DNA of 14,757 nucleotides, taken from assembly GCA_036259835.1 (NCBI GenBank), contig DATABA010000145.1:1-14757 (forward strand), given 5' to 3'. The position numbers and the translations under genes were made by a program. Below are positions 1-5,981 of this stretch, in pieces. Below the pieces are notes generated by a model. It saw nothing but the letters and a program-made list of their open reading frames with translations. It was not told the origin of the DNA and ran no database searches. The stretch comes from JALYGK01 sp036259835 (GTDB lineage: Bacteria; Actinomycetota; UBA4738). The first letter of the stretch is position 1. The number at the start of each line of letters is the position of its first letter.

Positions 1-252
1 GGGATCGGGGGTCCTGCGAACGAATCCGTCCTCGGCCAGCTCGTCGACCACCTGCATCATCCGCTGCTTGGTCGTCTGAGCCCGGCCGGCCAGCTCGCTC
101 AGGCGCGTCCCGGTCCTGTCTATCAGGAGCATCGTCCGAACCTGGCTCGGCCTCACTTCATCGATTCCCCGGTCGCGAAGCGCCGCCTCGATCTCCTGGT
201 CCAGAGCTCGGAAGGCGTCCAGCAGCATCCGGTGCAGGGTAACTTCCCTCAC
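1..252 (-). CDS. MarR-family transcriptional regulator, N-terminal part (cut by window edge)
   Basis: This is the first 84 codons of a gene that runs off the left edge. The visible protein has an N-terminal helix followed by a winged-helix segment. The recognition region (about residues 51-84) contains LSELAGRAQTTKQRMMQVVD and then an ELAEDGFVRR wing with a TPDP turn, the usual MarR pattern. MarR proteins bind DNA as dimers, usually repress a neighbouring gene and are released by small ligands. The GTG at 252 is the earliest possible start because an in-frame TGA lies directly before it; an ATG at 228 is a later alternative. No clear ribosome binding site is seen. The gene is divergent from the acetyltransferase at 322 across a 69-base gap, so that gene is a candidate target. 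This link is inferred from position only. Confidence 0.8.
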   Translation of the reverse strand, partial: MREVTLHRMLLDAFRALDQEIEAALRDRGIDEVRPSQVRTMLLIDRTGTRLSELAGRAQTTKQRMMQVVDELAEDGFVRRTPDP

Positions 253-309
253 TCAGCCATCATGGCGGTGCCGTTCGCGATCGACAAGGGCCTTGACGAA
301 TCGGCGGGA

Positions 310-315
310 TAGGCT
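310..315 (+). promoter_or_regulatory. Candidate -10 box for a leaderless acetyltransferase transcript
   Basis: TAGGCT fits the TANNNT -10 pattern and ends 6 nt before the GTG start at 322, the spacing expected if transcription starts at or next to the start codon. There is no Shine-Dalgarno sequence before that GTG. This is the weakest box of the set because only the fixed T, A and T positions match. Confidence 0.4.
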
Positions 316-321
316 GGCCGC

Positions 322-822
322 GTGGAAATCAGGCCGGTTCGGCCCGGCGAATACGACGAGGCGGGGCGCGTCACCGCGATTGCCTACCAGGAACTCGTTC
401 CTCCCGATCCGAGCCCTGGCTGGGTTGAATATCTTGACTCGATCGCCGACATCGCCGGCCGGGTCGACCGAACGACCGTGCTGGTGGCGGTCCAGAACGG
501 CCGCATCGTCGGCTCGGCAACCATCGAGATCGACTCCACCATCGGGGACGACGACCGCGAGCTTCCACCCGACGTGGCGGCGCTGCGGATGCTCGGCGTG
601 GATCCATCCGTGCGGAGAGCCGGCATCGGCCGCGCTTTGGTCCAGGCCAGCATGGACGCCGCACGGGCGCGGGGGAAACGGCGGTTCATCCTTCGGACGA
701 CGCATCGGATGACGAGCGCCCAGCGCCTCTACGAGTCGATGGGCTTCCGTCGCGATCCAAGCCTGGACATGTCCTTCCCCGACGTCGAGCTCCTGGGATA
801 CCGGATCGATCTCGACGCTTAA
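322..822 (+). CDS. GNAT-family N-acetyltransferase
   Basis: This 166-residue protein has the single-domain GNAT fold, which transfers an acetyl group from acetyl-CoA to an amine of a small molecule or protein. The acetyl-CoA pyrophosphate-binding loop is RRAGIG at residues 98-103, preceded by the LRMLGVDPSVR strand and followed by the ALVQASMDAARARG helix. The motif B region AQRLYESMGF at 133-142 contains the tyrosine that commonly acts as general acid. The length is normal for the family. The GTG start is favoured because no ribosome binding site occurs upstream and a TANNNT box lies 6 nt before it. The gene is divergent from a MarR-type regulator that may control it, and convergent with the ABC exporter, whose stop is 22 bases away. 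The substrate is not predictable; GNATs beside MarR genes sometimes act on drugs or metabolites. Confidence 0.9.
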   Translation: MEIRPVRPGEYDEAGRVTAIAYQELVPPDPSPGWVEYLDSIADIAGRVDRTTVLVAVQNGRIVGSATIEIDSTIGDDDRELPPDVAALRMLGVDPSVRRAGIGRALVQASMDAARARGKRRFILRTTHRMTSAQRLYESMGFRRDPSLDMSFPDVELLGYRIDLDA

Positions 823-844
823 ACGGGTACCTCGCGCGGTGCGC

Positions 845-2761
845 CTAAGCCCGCGGAACCACCTGGCCGCTCGCGAGCAGCAGCCCATCCTCGATTTCGG
901 CCTCCACCGCGCCGCCCTGGAACTGTTGCTCGTACAGCCGGGCGTACAGGCCTCCGTACCGGAGCAGCTCCTCGTGGGTCCCTCGTTCCACAACCCGCCC
1001 TCGGTCCAGAACGAAGATCACGTCGGCCGCCAGGATGGTCGAGAGGCGATGTGCGATGGCGAGCGTCGTCCTTCCCTCCATGAGCGGCCGCAGTGCCTCC
1101 TGGACCAGCCGCTCGCTCGTCGTGTCCAGCGACGAGGTCGCTTCATCCAAAATGAGAATGCGCGGGTCCTTCAGGATCACCCGGGCGATGGCGAGTCGTT
1201 GCTTCTCTCCACCGGACATCCGGTATCCGCGCTCGCCGACCAACGTGTCGTAACCCTCGGGCAGCTCGGCGATTCGGTCGTGGATGAACGCCGCGCGAGC
1301 GGCCGCCTCCAGCTCTTCCTGGGTCGCATCCGGCTTGCCGTACAGCAAATTCTGGCGAACGGTGGTGTGAAACAGATACGTCTCCTGAGTCACCATTCCG
1401 ATCGCGTCAGAGAGCGAGTCGAGCGTGATCTCGCGAACGTCGATCCCGTCGATCTCCACCGTGCCCCGGTCGACGTCGTAAAACCGGGGGACGAGGTAGG
1501 TGATCGTCGTCTTCCCGGCGCCGCTCGGCCCAACCAACGCCGCGAGCTGGCCAGGCTGGATCTCCAGATCAACGTCTTCCAGCGTCCACGGCCGCCGGCC
1601 CTGGCCATCTGATCCCATGACCGCGCCCTCGGCGGGGGTGTCGTAGCGGAAGTACACGTTGCGGAGACGAACCTGGCCACGGGTCTCCTCTTTGCGAAGC
1701 GGTCGGGCCGTCGGTGAATCCTTGATGTCCAGTGGCAGATCCAGGTAGTCAAAGATCCGCTGGAAGAGCGCCAGCGACGATTGCACCTCGACCGACGTCC
1801 GGAGCATTTCCCCGAGCGGGAAGAACAGCCGACTCTGGAGTGTGGTGAACGCCACGATGGTGCCGAAGGTGATGGCCTCGGGGCCGACCCGTCCGGCGTT
1901 CACCCATCCGGCCACCAGGTAGACGAACGCGGGAGTGATCGAGAAGAAGGCGTGGATGACGCCGCCGAACGCCCGGCCAATCATCTGCTGGCGAATTTGG
2001 AGGTCCGCCAGACGCTTGTTCTCCCGGCCGAACCGATCGACCTCGTATCGCTGTCGTCCGAACGCCTTCGAAAGCAGGATTCCGGACACCGAAAGCGTTT
2101 CCTGCGTGATCGCGCTGATCTCGGCCATCGAAGCCTGCGTGGAGGCCGCAGCCTGCTGCCGGGCCTTTCCGACGCGGTAGGTCAGCCACAGGAACAGCGG
2201 CATCAGGAAGAGCGACAGGACGGTGAGCTGCCAGGACAGAACCAACATGGCAATGACGGAGCTCGCGATCACGGTGACGTTCTGCAGGATGCTCGCGGCG
2301 GTGTCGGTGACCACGGACTGAACGCCCGCGACGTCGTTCGAGAGGCGCGACTGGATCTCGCCGGTTCGCGTCGTCGTGAAGAACCTAAGGGACATGGCCT
2401 GAAGGTGCGAGTACAGAGAATGCCGGAAGTCCTGCATCACTCGTTGCCCCACCACGTTCGCCAGGTAGTTCTGACCGATGCCGATCAGCGCGGTGACGAT
2501 CGGAATCACCACCATCAAGCCGACGAGCCCGTACAGGCGGCTCAAGTTCGGGCACCCCCGACAGAACAACGCGGTGTCGAAGATGACCTTGATAAGGATC
2601 GGATTCACCACGCCCAGCGCGGAGGCGGCGACGATCGCCAAAGCCACCAGCCCGATCTGCTTTCGGTACGGCCTGAAGACCCGGGCGACCCGCCGAACGG
2701 TTTGACCGGTGACGGGGCCCGTGTCCTGGACGTGGTCGTTCCAGTGGCTCCATCGACGCAT
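845..2761 (-). CDS. ABC exporter, fused membrane and ATPase domains (MdlB/MsbA type)
   Basis: This 638-residue half-transporter probably works as a dimer in the inner membrane, exporting lipids, drugs or peptides. The membrane domain (about 35-330) has six predicted helices. The ATPase domain (about 363-610) is complete: Walker A GPSGAGKT at 411-418, Q-loop Q459, signature SGGEKQ at 516-521, Walker B ILILDE at 535-540 and switch histidine H571. A loop between the first two helices carries an unusual CRGC at 67-70. An insert of about 15 residues (376-390) follows the first nucleotide-binding strand. The ATG at 2761 has no ribosome binding site, but TATCCT lies 6 nt upstream, so this gene may have its own leaderless promoter although it follows the glycosylase gene by only 35 bases. 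The substrate is unknown. Intact catalytic motifs indicate an active ATPase. Confidence 0.93.
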   Translation of the reverse strand: MRRWSHWNDHVQDTGPVTGQTVRRVARVFRPYRKQIGLVALAIVAASALGVVNPILIKVIFDTALFCRGCPNLSRLYGLVGLMVVIPIVTALIGIGQNYLANVVGQRVMQDFRHSLYSHLQAMSLRFFTTTRTGEIQSRLSNDVAGVQSVVTDTAASILQNVTVIASSVIAMLVLSWQLTVLSLFLMPLFLWLTYRVGKARQQAAASTQASMAEISAITQETLSVSGILLSKAFGRQRYEVDRFGRENKRLADLQIRQQMIGRAFGGVIHAFFSITPAFVYLVAGWVNAGRVGPEAITFGTIVAFTTLQSRLFFPLGEMLRTSVEVQSSLALFQRIFDYLDLPLDIKDSPTARPLRKEETRGQVRLRNVYFRYDTPAEGAVMGSDGQGRRPWTLEDVDLEIQPGQLAALVGPSGAGKTTITYLVPRFYDVDRGTVEIDGIDVREITLDSLSDAIGMVTQETYLFHTTVRQNLLYGKPDATQEELEAAARAAFIHDRIAELPEGYDTLVGERGYRMSGGEKQRLAIARVILKDPRILILDEATSSLDTTSERLVQEALRPLMEGRTTLAIAHRLSTILAADVIFVLDRGRVVERGTHEELLRYGGLYARLYEQQFQGGAVEAEIEDGLLLASGQVVPRA

Positions 2762-2767
2762 GGAGCC

Positions 2768-2773
2768 AGGATA
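2768..2773 (-). promoter_or_regulatory. Candidate -10 box for a leaderless ABC exporter transcript
   Basis: Read on the minus strand this is TATCCT, ending 6 nt before the ATG at 2761. No Shine-Dalgarno sequence lies between. It sits in the 35-base gap after the glycosylase stop codon, so the exporter could be transcribed independently of that gene. No good -35 box is seen at the expected distance. Confidence 0.5.
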
Positions 2774-2796
2774 CTTGGGCCGGTCTTGCAGTCGGG

Positions 2797-3483
2797 TTAC
2801 CGCGAGAGTTGGATGGCCCGATTCAGCACTGCCTCCAGCATCTCGGCCGTGAGCTTCCCCGTGAACGTGTTCTGCTGGCTCGGATGGAACGATCCGACCA
2901 GGACGAACGGTCCGATCGTCGCTTCGGCTCCGTGCGTGAACTTCGGACGCGGACGAGTACGTGGCTGGCCGAGCCGCTCAAGGGCGAGAATGGCTCCATC
3001 CCAGGCGAACGCGCCGAGCGGGACCAGGACGCGAAGACGATCCAACAGCTCGATCTCACGAACGAGGTACGGCAAGCAGTTGTCTCGCTCGTCGGTGGTT
3101 GGGCGGTTCGCCGGCGGACAACATCGGTTCACGGCGGCGATGTAGAGATCCCGGAGCTGAAGTCCGTCATCCGGGGCAACGGACGCTGGCTGGTTCGAAA
3201 GGCCGGATCGATAGACCGCCTGGAAGAGGAAATCACCGGAACGGTCACCTGTGAATATGCGACCTGTCCGATTTCCACCGTGCGCCGCCGGAGCCAGCCC
3301 GACGATGAGGATCCTGGCGTCCGAATCGCCGAATCCGGGCAACGGCCGGGCCCAGTAGTCCCAGTCCGCGAACGCCGCCCGCTTCTCGACGGCGACTCGC
3401 TCGCGCCATTCGACCAGCCGTGGACACTTCCGGCACACCACGATCTCGGCGTTGAGGCGTTCGAGCGCATGGCGGTTCGTCAC
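2797..3483 (-). CDS. Family 5 (UdgB-type) uracil-DNA glycosylase, Fe-S protein
   Basis: The protein removes uracil, and in this family also some other deaminated bases, from DNA to begin base-excision repair. The 228-residue form begins at GTG 3483. Active-site motif 1 is GLAPAAHGGNRTGR at 62-75; the alanine and histidine here, in place of the catalytic polar residue of family 1 enzymes, mark family 5. Motif 3 is GSFHPSQQN at 197-205, including the H200-P201-S202 DNA loop. Cysteines at 17, 20, 121 or 122, and 136 can hold the [4Fe-4S] cluster. An open frame continues upstream to a TTG at 3558, but the family normally begins close to the ALERLNAE helix and a TAGAAT box lies 8 nt before the GTG, so the shorter form is chosen. 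It precedes the ABC exporter on the same strand and is divergent from the receiver-kinase gene. Confidence 0.93.
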   Translation of the reverse strand: MTNRHALERLNAEIVVCRKCPRLVEWRERVAVEKRAAFADWDYWARPLPGFGDSDARILIVGLAPAAHGGNRTGRIFTGDRSGDFLFQAVYRSGLSNQPASVAPDDGLQLRDLYIAAVNRCCPPANRPTTDERDNCLPYLVREIELLDRLRVLVPLGAFAWDGAILALERLGQPRTRPRPKFTHGAEATIGPFVLVGSFHPSQQNTFTGKLTAEMLEAVLNRAIQLSR

Positions 3484-3491
3484 GGCGGGCG

Positions 3492-3497
3492 ATTCTA
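3492..3497 (-). promoter_or_regulatory. Candidate -10 box for a leaderless uracil-DNA glycosylase transcript
   Basis: Read on the minus strand this is TAGAAT followed by 8 nt and the GTG start at 3483. It is identical to the two boxes at 13378-13383 and 13391-13396. There is no Shine-Dalgarno sequence in the spacer, which is GC-only. It supports the shorter glycosylase reading frame. Confidence 0.55.
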
Positions 3498-3513
3498 GGA
3501 ACGACCGGCGTCC

Positions 3514-3541
3514 ATTTAGGTAAATCGGCCGACGGGCCGAC
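3514..3541. repeat. Short inverted and direct repeats in the glycosylase/kinase divergent region
   Basis: ATTTA and TAAAT (3514-3518 and 3521-3525) form a 12-base AT-rich inverted repeat with a GG centre. It is followed by the 8-base palindrome TCGGCCGA (3525-3532) and by two copies of GGCCGAC with an 8-base period (3527-3533 and 3535-3541). The group lies between the divergent glycosylase start (3483) and the kinase ribosome binding site (3544). It could be an operator or promoter element; no binding protein can be named. Confidence 0.35.
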
Positions 3542-3557
3542 CATAAGGGTGAGTGCA

Positions 3558-4652
3558 ATGAACGATCGGGTGAGGGTCATGGTCGTCGACGACTCCCCCA
3601 GCACGCGGACGATGCTGCGGGAGGCCCTCGCGCTGGGCGGCGGGATCGAGGTCGTCGGAGAGGCGGGTTCCGGAAAGGAAGCCGTGTCCCGAGCCGATGA
3701 GCTCGGCCCTGACGTCATTCTGATGGACGTCCGCATGCCCGACGGAGACGGGGTCGAGGCGGCGCGGAGGATCAGCTCACAGCACCCGGATACCCGAATC
3801 GTGGCGCTGACCTGGTCGGACGACCCGAGCACGGTTCGGGAAATGCTGACGGCGGGCGCCATCGGATATGTGGTCAAAGGCGGAAGCATCGACGAGCTGT
3901 GCGGCGCCATTCGCCGGGCGGCGACGGGCGAACCCGATCTCGACCAGAAGGTCTTGCCGCACGCCGTCGAGGACCTGCGGCGCCTGCTCGAAGAAGAGCG
4001 CGAGCGTCGCGAGCAGGTCGAGCGATTGGCCAAAGCGCGGGGCGAATTCGTGCAGATCCTCTCCCACGAGCTGCGAACACCCCTGACTGTGATTTCGGGC
4101 GCTCTGCACATGCTTCAGCAGCAGGGACTGGAGCCCGACATCGACGCGATCGTCGAGAGCGCGATCCGCCGGACGGGCGCTCTGGAGTCCCTGGTCGAAG
4201 GACTGGAGCTGGTCGCGCACGGGCCGACGGGCGAGGGTCTCGCGGATCCGAACCAGGCGGTGAAGACCGCCATCAAGCGGCTGCCGTTGCCACCGGACCT
4301 CGTGGACGTCGAAGAGGGAATGTGGCCCGGCGTTCCGCAGCCGTATGTGGAGCGGGTTACGTACGAGCTCCTTTCAAACGCGGTTCGGTACGGACGGCGG
4401 CCGATCGAGATCCTCGCGAACCAGCGCGACGGTGTGTGCGCCATCGTCGTCAAGGACGCGGGCGGCTGGACACCTCCGAACGAGGACTTCACCGCCTTTT
4501 TCCAGGAGGACATGTCGGCCACGCGAATCCACGGAGGTTTCGGGCTGGGACTCTTCCTCACGGCCCGGCTGTGCGAGGCGTGCGACGGCGCGCTCCGGAT
4601 TCGAAACGTAGACGGGCGAACGGTAGCGCAAGCGACATTCCGGGTCCGGTAG
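3558..4652 (+). CDS. Response-regulator receiver domain fused to a histidine kinase
   Basis: This 364-residue soluble signalling protein has an unusual order: receiver first, kinase last, no DNA-binding output and no membrane segment. The receiver (about 5-120) has the acidic pair D11/D12, phosphoacceptor D57, switch T85 and K107. A charged, probably coiled-coil linker (about 138-164) leads to the dimerisation helix with SHELRTP and phosphoacceptor H170. The ATPase part has N-box N274 in ELLSNAV, a reduced G1 box DAGGW (D300, G302) lacking the second glycine of DxGxG, and a clear G2 box GGFGLGL at 326-332. The ATG at 3558 is chosen because TAAGG (3544-3548) lies upstream at good spacing; a GTG at 3549 would add three residues. 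It probably receives a phosphoryl group from another kinase, which would tune its own kinase activity. Its partners are not in the window. Confidence 0.9.
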   Translation: MNDRVRVMVVDDSPSTRTMLREALALGGGIEVVGEAGSGKEAVSRADELGPDVILMDVRMPDGDGVEAARRISSQHPDTRIVALTWSDDPSTVREMLTAGAIGYVVKGGSIDELCGAIRRAATGEPDLDQKVLPHAVEDLRRLLEEERERREQVERLAKARGEFVQILSHELRTPLTVISGALHMLQQQGLEPDIDAIVESAIRRTGALESLVEGLELVAHGPTGEGLADPNQAVKTAIKRLPLPPDLVDVEEGMWPGVPQPYVERVTYELLSNAVRYGRRPIEILANQRDGVCAIVVKDAGGWTPPNEDFTAFFQEDMSATRIHGGFGLGLFLTARLCEACDGALRIRNVDGRTVAQATFRVR

Positions 4653-4672
4653 CTACTCTGGACTTCCGCGCT

Positions 4673-4691
4673 AAAAATCGCTGCAGAGCGA
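4673..4691 (-). terminator. Likely intrinsic terminator of the six-gene operon
   Basis: Read on the minus strand, TCGCT-CTGC-AGCGA forms a 5-base stem with a 4-base loop and is followed directly by TTTTT. It lies about 40 nt past the MaoC stop codon, the last gene of the operon. The stem is short, but the T-tract is notable in such GC-rich DNA. On the plus strand no T-tract follows, so it would not terminate the kinase gene from the other side. Confidence 0.5.
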
Positions 4692-4729
4692 AGCGGTCTA
4701 GCGCTGAGACCTCGGTCAGTTGCAGAAAG

Positions 4730-5239
4730 TCAGCTGTCGGTCTTCGGTTCAGGTCGGCCGGGTTGTTCCGGCACTGTCCCTCGCTTGGGCACCAGGACCT
4801 TCCGTCGAAAATACAAAACCTCGACGCCGTCCTGGTTATAGCCGCGGGTCTCTACGGTGACCACGCCGCGGTCGGGCTTCGATCCTGACTCCTTCTTGTC
4901 GAGGACGGTCGTCTCCGCATAGAGGGTGTCCCCGTGGAACATGGGAGCGGCGTGGCGAAGCGACTCAACTTCGAGGTTTGCGATGGCCTTGCCCGAAACG
5001 TCGGGGACGCTCATGCCCAACGCCAACGAATAGACAAGATTCCCAACAACAACATTGCGCTTGAACTGAGTCTGCTCTTCCGCGTAGTGCGTGTTGGTGT
5101 GGAGCGGGTGGTGATTCATGGTGATCATGCAGAAGAGGTGGTCGTCGTACTCGGTGATGGTCTTGCCGGGCCAGTGCTTGTAGACGTCACCAACATCGAA
5201 GTCGTCGAAGTACCTGCCGAACGGCCTCGCCTCTCCCAT
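4730..5239 (-). CDS. MaoC-family enoyl-CoA hydratase
   Basis: This 169-residue hot-dog-fold protein probably adds water to the double bond of an enoyl-CoA, or removes it. It starts GRYFDDFDVGD, a typical MaoC opening, and carries MNHHPLH at 41-47, matching the hydratase-2 active-site region with H47 as the catalytic histidine. The position usually held by aspartate five residues before H47 appears to be N42, as I recall for the subgroup related to mesaconyl-CoA and M. tuberculosis Rv2499c-type hydratases. The open frame extends to 5428, but the ATG at 5239 has AAGGGG (5248-5253) 8 nt upstream and begins the conserved domain. It is the last gene of the operon, 13 bases after the zinc protein gene. 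The likely substrate is the enoyl-CoA made by the dehydrogenase upstream, for example a methylglutaconyl-, itaconyl- or mesaconyl-CoA. Confidence 0.88.
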   Translation of the reverse strand: MGEARPFGRYFDDFDVGDVYKHWPGKTITEYDDHLFCMITMNHHPLHTNTHYAEEQTQFKRNVVVGNLVYSLALGMSVPDVSGKAIANLEVESLRHAAPMFHGDTLYAETTVLDKKESGSKPDRGVVTVETRGYNQDGVEVLYFRRKVLVPKRGTVPEQPGRPEPKTDS

Positions 5240-5252
5240 CAGTCGAGCCCCT

Positions 5253-5981
5253 TCACGCAAGCAAGGGGAAGCGGTCGGCCAGCTCCCCCAACGCCTTCCG
5301 GTCCTCCTCGCTGAGCGGGCGCCTTCCGGTCCCCTTCTCGATGAACTCCACTCCGTCCCAGCTCGGAAGAGCCGTGAGGTCTGCCTCGAGCAACCCCAGC
5401 AGTATCTCTTGGGTGATGTTGAGGCCACCCTCAGATGGGTCAGGCGGGAGTCCGAGGGCCGTCATGAGGTCAGTTCGGTGGACGGTGACTTCGAGGACTC
5501 GCGTTCGGACGAAGTCCTCGAGGGTCAGGACCGGCTCCCACGTTTTCATCTGTCTGTCCGGGTCGGTATTCGCCGCGCGGCCGAGCGCCCGGCGCCACAG
5601 TTCGTCCCACGCCGCGGCGAGTTCTTGCCCGGAACCGAAACGGTCGGCAATCTCCTTCGCCCGGTCAGCAATGTGCGTGGAGTCGTAGCTCGGATCGATA
5701 CGACGCCAGTACGACACGGAGTCCGCGTCGGGCACGACTGGATCGTCGTCATCGAGCGCCCAGTTCGTGCGGTCAATCCCCCGATAGAGATGCCCAAGCA
5801 GCTCCTTCACGTTCCATGCGGGCAATCTCGTCGGCCGACTGAAGTCCTCTTCGGAGAGGCCGAGCACCAGTTGCGACGTAAGCTCGCATTCTTCGCGAAG
5901 CGCCCCCAAGGTGCCTTCAACCCCGGCGTCGGCACCCCGTCGGGGCGCTGCGCCCTGGTGTTCGATGCGTTCCGCCGCCAT
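5253..5981 (-). CDS. DinB/MDMPI-type zinc protein, possible thiol-cofactor-dependent enzyme
   Basis: This 242-residue protein has the four-helix DinB-like fold of the N-terminal domain of mycothiol-dependent maleylpyruvate isomerase. The hallmark RLPAWNVKELLGHL at 52-65 supplies metal ligand H64. The second element RVLEVTVHRTDL at 161-172 supplies E164 and H168, the same E-x3-H spacing as the zinc site of the Corynebacterium isomerase. All three ligands are therefore present. Family members use mycothiol or similar thiols for isomerisation or transfer, but most are uncharacterised. The open frame extends to 6161, overlapping the dehydrogenase gene. The ATG at 5981 is chosen because it shares one base with the dehydrogenase stop (TAATG), a translational-coupling arrangement, and because the upstream part is a shadow of that gene. 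Its exact reaction in this operon is unknown. Confidence 0.8.
   Translation of the reverse strand: MAAERIEHQGAAPRRGADAGVEGTLGALREECELTSQLVLGLSEEDFSRPTRLPAWNVKELLGHLYRGIDRTNWALDDDDPVVPDADSVSYWRRIDPSYDSTHIADRAKEIADRFGSGQELAAAWDELWRRALGRAANTDPDRQMKTWEPVLTLEDFVRTRVLEVTVHRTDLMTALGLPPDPSEGGLNITQEILLGLLEADLTALPSWDGVEFIEKGTGRRPLSEEDRKALGELADRFPLLA

Noticed and set aside
293..298. TTGACG as a -35 box for the acetyltransferase gene
   Set aside because: Only 11 bases separate it from the candidate -10 box at 310-315, too short for a normal sigma-70 promoter.
834..844. GCGC-GGT-GCGC hairpin between the convergent acetyltransferase and exporter genes as a terminator
   Set aside because: The stem is only four bases with a three-base loop and no T-tract on either side.
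1781..3145. A 454-codon plus-strand open frame opposite the ABC exporter and glycosylase genes
   Set aside because: Same reason: it mirrors well-supported genes, crosses their junction and shows no family pattern.
3484..3558. N-terminal extension of the uracil-DNA glycosylase to a TTG at 3558
   Set aside because: The added 25 residues do not fit the family, would overlap the ribosome binding site and start of the divergent kinase gene, and would read through the TAGAAT box.
5240..5428. A 63-residue N-terminal extension of the MaoC hydratase
   Set aside because: It overlaps the coding end of the zinc protein gene, is arginine- and serine-rich shadow sequence, and the ATG at 5239 has a good ribosome binding site and begins the conserved domain.
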